Below, piece by piece: positions 32,284-46,200 of a stretch of 64,000 nt of DNA. The stretch's first letter is position 1, and each line of letters begins with the position of its first letter. Both the position numbers and the translations under genes were made by a program. The notes under the pieces were generated by a model. That model ran no database searches. It was given only the letters and a program-made list of their open reading frames with translations, and had not been told where the DNA came from. This DNA is from Bromus sterilis (taxonomy: Eukaryota > Streptophyta > Magnoliopsida > Poales > Poaceae), in the NCBI GenBank assembly GCA_950022295.1, contig OX465597.1:375627016-375691015 (forward strand). Direction: 5' to 3'.

Positions 32284-35200
32284 TGTGGCACCCCGGCTCA
32301 GAGGACCGGAACGCCCCGTGCTCCAGCCCAGAGATCAAGTCTTCTGGAACACGACACTGCTTGATATAGATCTGAACAACTTTTTATTATCAAATATATG
32401 GGTACAAAAGGGTTTATTACAACGCTGGCGGAGAGAGACGGAGAACAAGCTTGCTCCTCAAGCTCGCCACGGATCTACATCAAGCAGCAGACTAACTCTC
32501 TAGCAGCGGAATATAACACGTCAGCGGAACAACGGCGACGATGATAAACTCCACTCCACAGGGACACTGGCTGGGACACCTCCTAGCTCGCAACCACTGG
32601 GAAAGTCGTCCTACGCATCCAAAGCATTTCCTGCAAATCTGGCATGACACGCCAGGTCAGTACATTGAATGTACTTGCAAGATCACAACAACCATGCACC
32701 AAGGCAAAAAAATAACATGAAATTAGCAAGTTAGAGTATATTAATGAGTTAAACATGTGAGCATCAACATCATGCAAACAGATAATCATCAAGCATATTA
32801 TTAGCATTAAGACTAATGCACAAACCATCATCATTTAAGGTCCCATGGACCCCGCATGATCATCGCTTCATCATGGGGCTTACCTCGGAGTCATGATCTC
32901 CAACAGCACATATAACAAGTATCAGGTGCAACATGATCATGCATATAACATTATTATGCAATTTTTGTAGAACAATCCAAGATACGGTTATAGTTGTATC
33001 ATTTCAAGCATGTTTGTATGATTAACTTAACCAGGTTAACATGATCAGCATGATATTAACATACAACATTAACATGAGCACGGCGGGAGATTACGATGCA
33101 TACAAGCATAGCATAGATAACTTGATCAAAGCAATGAACATAGCATAATAAAGTCAAGCCATGATCATCATGGTGTCCACGATATCATGGATATAACATG
33201 GCAATACTGTGATCGAAACATAACACGATAGCAACATGATCAAGGCATATCACGGAAGCCGTATCACCGAAGGTTAAGTCATTTTTAAAGCACGTCAAAG
33301 CTTTACGAAGGTGCAAAAGAAGTTGTGGCTTTCCCTCACAATTAGTGTGTGAAGAAACTCCGGATCTTCAACACAAGCAAACCCTGAAAAACATATTATA
33401 AAAAAAGCACGAGGAAAAGGGTCAAACACCATCTTTTATTTGACCAGCAAAGAGCAATATAAAAATATGGGATGAAACCTATGCAAAAAATAAGAGGATC
33501 TCGTTACAAAACCAACGCAAAAAGAATCACCTCATTCGGAGTTACGGTTGCGGAGATATGAGGGGGAAGAGATCAGGGGCTGATCTGCAAATACATATTT
33601 TCATCTGAGTCCCTGCGAGCTGAGGCAGAAGGCGGAATACGCTTTCGGCACAGAGAAAACGCATTCCTGGCCCGAGAACAGAAAAGTACGCTTTCGAACG
33701 GTGAAAACGCATTTCTGGACCGAAGGAGGCAAAATATGCTTTCCCCTAAGGGAAAACGTACTGGATGGAAGGCGCCTCCACTTGAGTTGGGCGGGCCTAG
33801 GGGTCAGCCTCACGTGTCGTTTACAAGTGGAACCCTCGCATCTCTCTCTCTCCTCCGCTGCCTCCTTTCTCTGCCCTCCGTGACGCAGAACAGGGGAGCC
33901 GAGGCCGGCGTCCTCGCCGTCGATGGCCACCGCGAGGAGGGGCGCCGGCGGGCTCGCCAGACGCTCCGCACCGAGCCGCGCACCGCGGCGGTCACGGGGC
34001 CGTGTGGGGAGGCCGGCAGCCCTGCCCCCACTGATTGTGGTGCGGCGGCAGTGGGGAGCGTGGCGGGCGAGCTCGGGGCCGGTGGCTCCTCCATGGCCGA
34101 AGAAAGCGCGACGGCGGAGGAGCGCGGGCTCAGGGCGGCCACACCTGGAAGTGGAGAAGGGGGTGGCTGGAGGCGCGGACTGAGACGAGGGGAGGGCTCC
34201 GGGAGCTCGAACCCGAGCAGAGGACAACGGTGGCAATGGAGGTCGTGGGCGTGAACCGGAGCACGGGAGTTCAATTGCTTCGGCCATGAGGTTGCTGGGA
34301 GGGAGGCGAGTGTAGTGAGGTGCTCAAAGGGGCTCGAGGTGCGCCCTTTTTCTAGCCGGCGACGAGGGCACGGATAAGAACAGTCGTGGTGGCGATCTTA
34401 TCCCCGCACTGGTGCTCGATGGCGACAGGACGGGGCGGCGTGGAGCACAAGGCGGCGGAAAGCCGGGCGGCGCGGCTAGACAACGGGAAGAGGACAGGGG
34501 CGTGTTGTGGCAGGATGGCAACGTGTCCGGGGCACGAGCAGAGCACACCATGTGCGGCCCAGGGGTGTGGCCACCCTGGGGAGGTGCAACTGAGGAGGGT
34601 TTCAACGTGGCCATGTATGTCCACCATGTAGTCCTTTCAACGCTGATCATTGTGGTATGCTTGTTTGGCCAAATGGGCTACTGTGGTGATCTCTATCTCA
34701 AAGGAAAGTTGGATGCAGCAAACTTGGGAAAGAAGCAGAGCTCACATGATGGGGGTTGAGGTGGTTCCAGTTTGTCACCTGACTTTGGGGTGCAAAGGAC
34801 TAGTGATCTGGAAAGTTTGGGCTCAAATGGATAAGGTTTGCACATACCTCCTTTGCAAATGTGGCATTGAGCCAGAAGGTGATTGTGCTATGGTATGGCT
34901 AGCACATGGATCCCCTATGCATGATTTTTGGATGAGGTTAATCATATACCAGGGTGAGTATATGTACCAAGTTTCACCTCAAATGGAGAAATGTAGCTAG
35001 TACTTGCTTTGCAAGTGTCCAATTGGAATAGAAATGCAAATTTGAAGGTAGCATCTCATATGATTGTTGGAAGAAAATTGGTGTGGTGGGGTTATTTGGT
35101 GGTGTGCACATGTGTATAAAATTTCATGGTCATTGGGTACCCCTAGATAGCACTTGCTTCACAAGGTGTCATGCTGACCAGATCCTTACACTTGATGATG

Positions 35201-38200
35201 CTCTCACATGGGTAGTTGGATTTGGCTACAACTGGTTTTGGTGGAGTCATTTGGGTGTGGGAATAGGCACAAAAAGGTTCAAGGCAAATGGATTCCCCTA
35301 TCATGCACTTGCTTCACAATGCCCCCTTGCTACATCCAAACTTTGGGAATTTATGGTGGGAGTTTGGCTAGGAAAATGGTGGTGTAATTTGGTATAGGCT
35401 CATGATATGATCATAAGAGGTTGCACAAAAATTTCACCAGCACTGGACCAAGAGAAATGGCACTCCCTTCACAAAGCTCCAATCTGCCCCACAGACAAAT
35501 TGTCGGGACCCGGGGTTAGCGTATGTAATTCCGGTCACAATGCAATCACATGGAGAGCCGAGAGCCGTACCCACTTGTCTAAGCAGACAAGGCCAAGCAC
35601 AGATCACTCTCGGTAAGCATCGAACGTGAGGGGCATCCCATTCAGACCGGATGATCAACTGAGATGGGTCCTCATCGTCCGCACACAAGTCTAATGATAT
35701 GAGTGGTGAATCCCATATTCACAGACAAGTCACCTCAACCATGTTATCGATTGAATCATAACCCTTACATAGACTTACTCCAGCCCGATCACTTAGTCGG
35801 GATCTCGGGCGGGCTCGATCATACAACAAAGTGTGCCACGTGACAGAGTCACGAGCAATCGCATCGCGATGCCCCAAGCTGCGCACATCTAAGGGCCACT
35901 TGGTGTATAAAAGACCGCCGGCAAGAACACAACTAAGCTATCGAACCCCACACTAAGACATGCATGTTATAAACATACACGCAACATACATGTCCCGTGT
36001 AAACAGCAGGTAATCACAACATGAACTCTACAAACTCATAGTCTTTATAACTTCTGCTAAACAGAGCAGACATAATAGTTGTATTACAAGCAGAGATCAC
36101 ACGGATGTGATCCAACATTACATCAAACATCAACGGAAGCAAATTATGTCTTAGTAAAGACAAGTTTAACAAATGGCTTAAGAAGCCTGAAAGAAAATAC
36201 AACGACCCTCCAAAGGGCACAGGCAGCTGCCTGGAACTATACGACATTGGTCCACGTTGAGCTCGAGGTAGAGGCCACCATCAGGGTCAGTGGTCTCGTC
36301 TCTAAAACATAGAATAAGAAAACGTGAGTACAAAGTCGTACTCAGCAAGACTTACATAGGAACTATACTACTCATGCACATGTATCAAGGCAAAGGGAGG
36401 TGGGGTTTCACTTGCAGAAGTGCCAGCTTTGACTTGGCTAATCCTGAACTACGAGTACCAGAGAGAGGTAAGAACGTACACGAGTCCAAGTAACAGTCTC
36501 CAACCAATACTCCACTATGGTGCCTTCCTCGACTTCCCCACGAGGAAGCACGCCATAGCACTCACACTTATCTTGGTGTGTTTTAGAAGTATCCGGTTCA
36601 AGTTATCTATGATCAAGTAAAGGTCTCCAAGTAGTCCATAACCGCGGACACGGCTATTCGAATAGTTCATTAACCCTGCAGGGGTGTACTGCTACACACA
36701 CGCCTCATCAGTTACCGCCTGGGGATGGACCCTTCAAGTGAGTACCGGCGAGGATGCTGCCACGACACTTCACTCACGGCACCATCTCTAGTCCTAGGGA
36801 GTCGCCTATTTGAGTTGGGACCACAGTCGGAATCCGGCCGATTGTTCCGATGCGGACTCAAACGTTGTGTGACCGCCATCAAGCTCAACTCGATCATGAT
36901 CACTTGATTCAACGTGCCCACAACCTACGCCAACCACTTACCTTGGTTCCACCTGCTTGAGATCGTTAAAGGGCGAACTACTTGCGACTCCTGGACTGGT
37001 CCGGGGTGAGGTACTAGGTCGATAGGGGTCAGTGAGCCCAATGTGTGGTCGTAATCTTGGTCTTGGATAACAACACAAGAACTCGGGCCTAAGGCAGTGT
37101 TCAACGAGACAACCCACTGTGTACTCCTACACAACCTCTCATCGTTCACCTTTGTTTAGGGTAGATTCACCAACACGTTACCACCATCATTCACATGATC
37201 ACTACCATCCCGACTCACATCAGAGTAGCCTCAGGTAACAACTCTAAGCATGCAATAAGCTGTAACAGTTGCAGGGGCCACATGATATCAACCAACTCCT
37301 ACATCTGCTAGGATTGTGGTTTGCTTACTACTGTGACAAAATGATAGGTCATGCAAAGGAATGGGTTCAACTAGCGGTAGAACGTATCATGGTGACATCC
37401 TAAACATGCATTTGCGAGAATGAGAGGGAACTGGAATTTTATAGACATGATCAAAGAGGGGGCTGCTTGCCTTGCTGACGATCACGATGCAACACTCTTC
37501 TGACGTGAGGTTGAACTCGTCTCCGAGATCAACTCTACCGAGAAGATGCAATCACCGAAGCACTGGAAGTAAAGCACAATCAAAATAATACAATGCACAT
37601 TCAATATGTAAAACATAGCATGGCAAGGTGGTGATGTGACCTATGTTTAAATTGCCACATTTTAATTGAACTTGATTTGAAAAGTGAATTCAAATTCAAA
37701 CTCCAAATGTTATTCAATTTAGTTTCAACTTGCATTTGCTAAAGTTTGTACTTTGTAAACCAAAAGATCATATGTGTGAAATGCTTCTGAAGTGTAAGTG
37801 ATCACCTTTGCATTTCAAAGTTTGAAGTTGAAATAGCAATTGAATTCATTTTGAATTAAATCCAATTAAATCAAATAGCAAAAGCTACTGATCCCTTTTT
37901 AAGATCAACTCCAACCTAGCTGAAAGTTGGAAATTTGGATAGAGGATTTTCTCCTGATCATTTTTCATATATTATATTTTGAATTTGGAGTTAAAATGAA
38001 TTTTCTATGATTTTTCAAAGTTTCAGCCATTTTCTGGAATTTACTGAATTAAATAAATGATTTAAGATTTACTGCGTCAGCACTGCATCATGCTGGCGTT
38101 AGGGATTTGACTGGTCAAACTTTCAAAAGGGGCCCACCAGTCAGTGTCAGTGGGTTAAGCCAGGGGGTTAATTAACTTAATCTAATCTAATTAGAGGCTT

Positions 38201-39851
38201 GGCCCCACATGTCACTGGGCCTGGGGGGGATTAAGTTGGTCATTAGGGCTATTGGCCGGCGGTTAGACGCCGGTGGCCTGGGCCACGGCGGCGCTCTGCC
38301 GGGGTGCGGTTTTGGCCACGGGGGAAGAGGCTGGGGGCACGGGCAGGTTGCTCACGTCGTCGCGCGTCTCCTGGAGCAAGCCGGGGACCTCGAGGAGGCC
38401 CTGGGCCACGGCTACGACGACGAGAGGCGGCGGCCGGCTACTGACTCCGGCGAACTCGCGCTGCAGAACACGGGGGAGAGAGATAGGAGGGGGAAAACGA
38501 GCGGGAGCTCACGAGGAGGATGATGACGTGCTCGGGGAAGCCGGAGAGGGACTGGACGCGGCGAATTCGTCGACGATGTCCACGGTGGCCGGTGGAGAAC
38601 TGGAGAAGAGGGCGTCGTCGCTGGGGCCTCCGGGCTCGATTCCACGTGTGGGGAGACGAAGACGTCGGCGGTGAAAACTCTGGACAAGCTGGCTTGGCGA
38701 GTAGAGGCCGTTGGCCACGCGGGCGCACGTCGGCGGCGAGACGAACTCCTCGGGCTTGCGCGGAACAGACGAGAGGGAGAGGGAGACGAACTGGGAGAGG
38801 GGAGGGGGGAAGAAGGACCTGGAGTCTCTAGGGCGTCGTCCAGCGCGAAGGAGAGAGGGGGGAAGGAGCAGGAGGTGGCGAGGCGGCCAGCGCATGCTCG
38901 CCACCGAGCAGCATTGGGGCCAGGGGAGGAAGACGACAGGGGAGGTCCCCCTGGTGGGCTGGGCCGGCTAGGCTGGAAGGCCAGGTGGGCTTCGCCCATG
39001 GGCGAGAGGTAAGGCTTTGCCTTTTGTTTTCTTTTATTTCTTTCTGTTATTTGTTTTGCCCCTTTAAAATAAATAGTTAGGGCATTTATAAAAATCCCCA
39101 AATATTTTTATAAAACCTAGGTGACTATATAGAAGTCAACCCCAAGTTTTGGGAATTTTTGAAATTCAATTTATTTGAATTTCAATTCAAATAGGCAATT
39201 GATTTAATTTCCAAGCCACTATTTGAATTATTGAAAAATCTATGAGCATGGGATTAATCCCAAATCACTTTTAAAATGATCACACTCATTTTTAGGATTT
39301 TTCCATACATCCAAAAGAATTTTGGAAAAAGATTTATTTCTGGCCTTTTTATTTAATTCATTTAGGGCTTTTCTTTTCCCCAATTCCTTTTCTTTTGCAA
39401 TTTTTTTCAAGATGCAAAAATGCAAGCTAGGTTAAACACAAACCTAATTTGGGGTTCTGACACAAATGAATTTTTCTAGAGGAAAAATTCACTTGGGCCA
39501 TGTAATGTTTTTGGAGAATTTGGCAAGATATGGTGTCAATGTCATGTGGGAATTATTTGGGGATTTATGGAGCAATAAAAATAGGGGTTGCTTCACAATC
39601 CTCAAGTAATAGGAAATATTCCTTTCATTGGAAAATGAATATATGGCTTGAATAAAATGGTGGCTTGGATGGGATGGGTCAATGAGATGACATGTGAAAG
39701 GCTTGAAATCAAGGGCCACTTGAGCATGGAGGGAAAATATGCTCAAGTTTTCAAGTCCAAAGAGGTGCTCAAACTCAAATCAAATGGCAAATCCAGAAAT
39801 AAATCAGAATTTTTTTTGGAAAAAGAAAGTTCCAAAATCCAGGGTGTCACA
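32284..39851 (-). repeat. 3' LTR of Y, split by X1 and internally deleted
   Basis: Plus-strand TGTGGCACCCC at 32284 to GGGTGTCACA at 39842-39851. X1 (35501-39462) sits inside. Compared with the right LTR, about 690 bp (43797-44487) are missing at 32893. The GC-rich part 33880-34560 has several overlapping ORFs with no domain. Confidence 0.75.
35501..39462 (-). mobile_element. Solo long LTR X1 with CAAAT target duplication
   Basis: 3962 bp from TGTCGGGACC to GGGGTTCTGACA, flanked by CAAAT at 35496-35500 and 39463-39467. It has no internal region or primer site. The layout (CTATTCGAATAG palindrome, then AT-rich, then GC-rich block 38240-39000) parallels the Y LTR, so I orient it minus. ORFs in the GC-rich block are not conserved as protein with X2. 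Confidence 0.8.
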
Positions 39852-39866
39852 AACCTACCCCACTTA
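39852..39866 (-). other. Polypurine tract of Y
   Basis: Minus strand AAGTGGGGTAGGTT directly before the LTR start TGTGACACCC. Confidence 0.75.
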
Positions 39867-42800
39867 GAAAAATCTCTTCCTCGAGATTTGGTTGCTCAGG
39901 GAACCATTGAAAACATACCGCCCATTGGAAACTTACTGCTCCTCAGATTTCCTTCTTACTGCATATTGTTCCCTCGGTAGCATCCAATATTTTTGGCTCA
40001 GGGGGCTTGCTTCACCCAATCCATATCTCTGACTGAATGTTATTCCTGACCATATCAGATTTGTTCCTGCTGACCTTTATCCTCGTGTCTGCTGACTTGT
40101 ATGATAACCGAACATCTTGTCATAGGCTGAATGCTGACGATACCCATACTATTCTCGGGGTATCTCGGGCTTTATCTGCGGTACAGTCTTGAATTATTTG
40201 TATTGGCTTCTTCGAGAAAAAGCTTGGCCTTCATGGGTAGTTGGCATCTCAGAATGATTACCGTCATGGTGTTCCATTGTGCAGGACTTGGAATCTCTGC
40301 ATCTGGGGTTGCCTCACATTGTTTTTGGCTTGTCCGTCTTGATCATGAATTTTGGCCGGAGCACAAACTCTTAATTGTTTCCGCATGCTCAGATTCATTT
40401 GTCACGCTGCCATGTCCACGGGTGGTGATAGACCATGTTATGCTCGGACGCGGTCCATATAGTCAAAATGCTGAGTTGGGTAGGTGATCTTCAGCGAAGC
40501 GGACTGGGGTATTCTGGCGAGACGGGCAATTCTGAACTTGAGTAAATGCTTAGGCTGACGGGCTGGGTACGCGGTCCTTTGCCCAGATAGGGAGATCTCT
40601 CCGTCATAGGTGTCTATGGTGGTCCATGTGGCTGCAACTGACCGAGACCAATTTGACCCTGAGGTTCATACAATTCATCCTTTTCCTTACTCGTTGGGAT
40701 CACAAGAGTTGCATACTTTTGACAGCTTGCGGGGTGCAACGCTTACTCTTGTAGCATATGTTGCAGCAAGATTCGACCTGGGCCATGTCTGTCTATCCTG
40801 GGTCTTACTACTGTGGCAATCACCTTCTCGTACTGGCTTCACTTTCGTCCAAATCCTTTCCTTTGCACTTCTTGCATAACGGCTCATTATTCTATTGGAA
40901 TCTTCCTCCGAGACAGACGGGTTACCTTCACCTTTTGTCTCTCGGCTCACCATGATAGTCTCGGTGGAAATAAATGGAGTCTCAAGATTATCCCCCTTCG
41001 AGGCCTTGTCGGACGTGAGGAGCTGACCCTCATGATTGGGTAAAGATTGAATACTTCATTGCCCCCTTTCCTCAGGGTGTTTCTTCATGACTCTGTCAGT
41101 CTTTCTTCCAGGCTGAGGTGTGTATCTGATTTTTCCTCTGACTTGTTTCCCGAGAGTTGCGGTTTTCCACCGCTGTTTATGTGTATAACTCCTTCTTGAT
41201 TACGAGCATGGTTGTATCCACACCGGAGCAGCTTGCATACTTGGAAGAATACCCACCAAATGTGCGGGTCCTGACGATGCTGAAGCCTTTACTGCTCTTG
41301 AATAACTGGATTTCTGACAATACCGTCGCATGCATGATGACGTGTCGAGGGAGACTGGGTAGCTTGTCTGCGAAGCTTGGCCGGGTTAGCTTGCTGAAGA
41401 AGACTGACTGTCTTGCCTTGGAAGTTTGCCTCTTTGTACTATGGAGATACCGGTTCCTTGCACGGGAGGCTTCTGCGGCCGATCACTGTAGACATCTGGG
41501 TAGCTTGTGCTGGAATCCATTCATGGGGCGTACTGAGTACGACTGGGTGTCTTGTACCGTAAGCTTCACTCGTGACTTGTGGTAGGAGACTGACTGCCTT
41601 GGCCAAGAAGATATCAGGACGGCGTACTGAGGAAGACTAATACACTATATATGTCAGTTGTGCCCGGTGTCTTGTCGCGGAAGACTGAGGTTCTGTATGG
41701 CCGAAACTTTCTCATGGTAGCATGCGTACAACACTGTCAAGATTTACCAACTGCTTGCTTGTTAGAGAGGAGCATTCTTCCAATCATTTATCTGCTAGAT
41801 GTGAGCTTCATGATATGTTCTGACCGTCTTCCAGAATATACTGAAATATAATAACTTGTATTGCATCCGGTGTATGTCAGGCCTTTGATGCATATGTACC
41901 TGGGTCAGAACTTGTATATTCCTTTGCTTGAATCTTCGCGGCTGTCGTAGTTGATGCAGACTTGTTGCAATTGATGGATTTGGTAGTATCCATGCGTGAG
42001 CCACATACTACCAATCCAATCGGGTATGAGTCCTTTTTGACTTGTTGTCTTCCCAATTTATTGCAGCCTTTCACTGATGGAGTCTTCATGGCCATAACGG
42101 TTACCAGAATGCAGCGGACTTGATCTGATTGATTTATTCGGGCAGAACTCATACTGGGGCCAAATTTTCCCTGTTGCACGTGAGTCCCTGACTTGGTGTC
42201 TCCACGATGCTCTGTGGCTTGCTCTGAATGGTTCAGCCAGGCGGAACTTATACTGGAGCCAAATATTCCAAACACAATCTGCGTGAACCCTTCTTGTCTT
42301 GGTGACTTCATGGTGTTCTGCGATCTTTCACTGAGTCTTCGAGGTATGCGGGAGTTATGAGCAACTCTTCCATCAGGGTGGATAAGGTGACACCAAAGAA
42401 CCAAATGAAGAAGCAACGAAGAAATCCAACGGAGCGAAAACCGATAGCAAGCGATAGAAAGTTCATCACTTCAATACTTCTAGTGGTAGTCGATGACCAT
42501 CTGAATTACTTGCATAAGACCAGCAAATAACCAAGTAGCCACCAGAACGGTCGTTACAACTCAGATCTGGGACGTTTACTGGAATAACTCAAGCGCTGCT
42601 CAAGATGGCCGACAAAGAATCAGCTCAGAGCATGAGACAACGTTGATAAAAAGAATGCAGAGGTCCCCTAAGACGGCCGAGAAAACAGCTCAGAACATAG
42701 GGTCGCCACTGCGAAGAGAAATTCAACAACTACTCGAGACATCCGGTAAGCAGCTCAGAACACAGGTCGGCTGTTGAAAAGAGAAATAAAAAGTAGGCAT

Positions 42801-43185
42801 AAACCCCAGACGGCTGACAATGAATCAGCTCGGAACCAGGCGTGGTGCCATTATCCAAAAGAAGGCGAGCAAGGGTTCGTCAGAGTCACATACTACCTGC
42901 AAAAACATATTCGTTAAACACCAAAGAACCAAATGATGATTCCACGAGGAAATTCGATGAGGCGAAGATCAATAGAACTGAAAGTGCGTCGAAATCACTC
43001 ACAAACAAGATCACATCCTATTGCTACGCACAACAACATGCAACATGCAAGACTACTACTACTCATGCAACAAACAAATGCAGAAATCACGTGTATCACA
43101 CAAGCAAGATATAAACTCTAGCTCTAACGTCATTCTAACGTCCTGCTAACGTCCGCGCGGGCTAGGGTGTCCTACAGCCAGTCCT
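39867..43185 (-). other. Non-coding internal domain of Y
   Basis: 3.3 kb with only short ORFs on both strands. The longest minus ORF (42416-41877, 179 codons) has no domain. It contains two diverged copies of a segment (minus strand, around 42105-42190 and 42195-42300) reading 'GGxxxAxTxTxSxxxAxxNHSxQ'-like in translation. Confidence 0.65.
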
Positions 43186-43198
43186 GCTCTGATACCAA
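43186..43198 (-). other. Primer binding site of Y (Met-tRNA)
   Basis: Minus strand TTGGTATCAGAGC, an exact match to the initiator-Met tRNA complement, 4 bp inside the 5' LTR. The plus strand can look like a tRNA 3' end but no tRNA gene is present. Confidence 0.85.
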
Positions 43199-43202
43199 GC
43201 GT

Positions 43203-46200
43203 TGTGGCACCCCGGCTCAGAGGACCGGATCGCCCCGTGCTCCATCCCAGAGATCAAGTCTTTCGGAACACGGCACTGCTTGATATAGAACTGAACAACT
43301 TTCTATTATCAAATATAAGGCTAGAAAAGGGTTTATTACAACGCTGGCGGAGCGAGACGGAGAACAAGCTTGCTCCTCAAGATCGCCATGGATCTACATC
43401 AAGCAGCAGACTAACTCTCTAACAGTGGAACGACGGCGACGGTGATGAACTCCACTCCACAGGGACACTGGCTGGGACACCTCCTAGCTCACAACCACTG
43501 GGAACATCGTCCTACGCATCCAAAGCATTGCCTGCAAATCTAGCATGACACGCCAGGTCAGTACATTGAATGTACTTGCCAGCTCACAACAATCATGCAC
43601 CAAGGCAAAACAATAACATGGCATTAGCAGGTTAAAGTATATTAATGAGTTAAAAATGTGAGCATCAACATCATGCAAAAAGATAATCATCAAGCATATT
43701 ATTAGCATTAAGACTAATGCACAAACCATCATCGTTTAAGGTCCCATGGACCCCGCATGATCATCACTTGATCATGTGGCTTACCTCGTAGTCCTTACAG
43801 ACTCAAGCACCGGGTCACCTCATGACCAAACAACTCATATAGGTCGTTGCACGACCATTCAATGGATTAAGTGTCCTCTGTTACCACCCAACCGATCTGA
43901 TTATCGTATGTCCAAAAACTTATCACGATCATACAACCGAACTCATGTTGATCTCATGGTGTGACCTACTATGAATTGTGTCCAATACCGTGGACTCGGC
44001 TATTCGAATAGATTTGTGTGACTCTGCAGAGTTTGTGCACTTTACCCACACTATGGAGCTCTTCCTCCATCCAGTACCTTGGAACTTGTCCCATAGGAAC
44101 CTCGGAACTCGTACCATAGGAGTGGACTAGGAATTCTCCAACGAGACCGTTCTACCGTGTGTCTCCCTTACCGTATCACCCGACATGCTTCGCAAGTCAT
44201 GCCTTGGGTAGCCCCGTGTCCTCCAGACACACCAGCCATCGCATGGCAACTGACCATCGCATGGTCCATAAACTTTGTCCCACTCGGGGACGGGCCCAAT
44301 AACATTACCGGCTCTCAAGACTACTGCCACTTACCTGATCAGGGTAACCGCGCACGTGTAGCCTTCCCTCCTTGGTGATACGCATAAGAAAACCCATCGA
44401 TAGACCGATCCAAGGCCTTCCCATACAAGCGAATGTGGTTGCACTGATAAGTCCGGTTCGGTGGCACCTAATCAACTTGTCCCAAGCATGTCTCCAACAA
44501 CACATATAGCAAGTATCAGGTGCAACATGAGCATTCATATAACATTATTATGCAATTCTTGTAGAACAATCCAAGGTATGGTTATAGTTGTATCATTTCA
44601 AGCATGTTTGTATGATTAACTTAACCCGGTTAACATGATCAACATGATATCAGCATGATATTAACATACAACATTAACATGAGCACGGCCGAAGATTATG
44701 ATGCATACAAGCATAGCATAGATAACTTGATCAAAGCAATGAACATAGCATAATAAAGGCATGCCATGATCATCATGGTGTCAACCATATGATGGATATA
44801 ACATGATCATACTGTGATCGAAACATAGCACGATAGCAACATGATCAAGGCATATCATGAAATTCGTATCACCGAAGTTTAAAGCATTTTTAAAGCCCGT
44901 CAAAGCTTTACTAAGGTGCAAAATAAGTTGCGGCTTGCCTTAACCAATAGGGTGTGAAGAAACTCCGGATTTTCAACACAAGCAAACCCTGAAAACCATA
45001 TTATAAAAAAAGCACGGGGAAAAGGGTCAAACAACATCTTTTATTTGACCAGCAAAGAGCAACATCAAAACATGCCATGAAACATATGCCAAATTTAAGA
45101 GGAGCTCGAGGCAAAACCAACGCAAAAAGAATCACCTCATTTGGAGTTACGCTTGCGGAGATATTAGGGGGAAGAGATCAGGGGCTGATCTGCAAATACA
45201 TATTTGCATCTGAGTCCCTGGCAGCTGAGGCAAAAGGCGGAATACGCTTTCGGCACAGAGAAAACGCATTCCTGGCCCGAGAAGAGAGAAGTACGCTTTT
45301 GAACGGTGAAAACGTATTTCGGGACCGAAGGAGGCGAAATACGCTTTCCCCTAAGGGAAAACGTACTGGATGGAAGGCGCCTCCACTTGAGTTGGCCGGG
45401 CCCAGGGGTCAGCCTCACGTGCCGCTTACAAGTGGGACCCGCACATCTCTCTCTCTCCTCCCCTGCCTCCTTCCTCTGCCCTTCGTGACGCAAAACAGGG
45501 GAGCCGAGGCCGGCGTCCTCGCCGTCGATGGCCAGCGCGAGGAGGGGTGCCGGCGGGCTCGTCGTACGCGCCGCGCCGAGCCGCACACCGCGGGGGCCAC
45601 AGGGCCGCATGGGGAGGCCGGCACCGCCGAGCCGCGCTCCACGGGGGCCACGGGGTGACAGTGGGGAGAGGGGCCGGCGAGCTCGGGGCCGGCGGCTCCT
45701 CCATGGCCGAAGCGAGCGCGGCGGCGGAGGAGCGCGGGCTCAGGGCGGCCACGGCTGGAAGGGGAGAAGGGGGTGTGGCTGGAGGCGCAGACTGAGACGA
45801 GGGGAGGGCTCCGGGAGCTCGAATCCGAGCAGAGGACGGCGGAGGCAATGGAGGCCGTGGGCGCAAACCGGAGCACGGGAGTTCAATTGCTTCGGCCAGG
45901 AGGTTGCTGGGAGGGAGGGGAGTGCAGCGAGGTGCTCAGAGGGGCTCGGGGTGCGCCCTTTTTATAGCCGGCGACGAGGGCACGGATAAGAACGGCAGCG
46001 GTGGCGATCTTATCCCCGCACTGGTGCTCGATAGCGACGGGATGGGCGGCGTGGAGCACAAGGCGGCGGAAAGCCAGGCAGCGCGGCTAGACAACGGGAA
46101 GAGGACAGGGGCGTGCTGTGGAAGGATGGCGATGTGTTCGGGGCAGGAGCAGAGAACGCCCGGAGCACACCATGTGCGGCCCAGGTGCGTGGCCACCCTA

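Noticed and set aside
33601..34287. 228-codon minus ORF, and a similar one at 45415-45876
   Set aside because: They lie in the GC-rich part of the Y LTR. The two LTR copies do not keep the same frame, so it is not a conserved protein.
38412..39101. Minus ORFs in X1, and the matching place in X2 (60118-60978)
   Set aside because: Only the low-complexity Pro/Ser/Arg composition is shared, not the protein sequence; this is LTR leader DNA.
43186..43198. Possible tRNA-Met sequence
   Set aside because: Only the 13-bp primer site matches; no cloverleaf or promoter boxes surround it. The same holds for the decayed site at 30894-30904.
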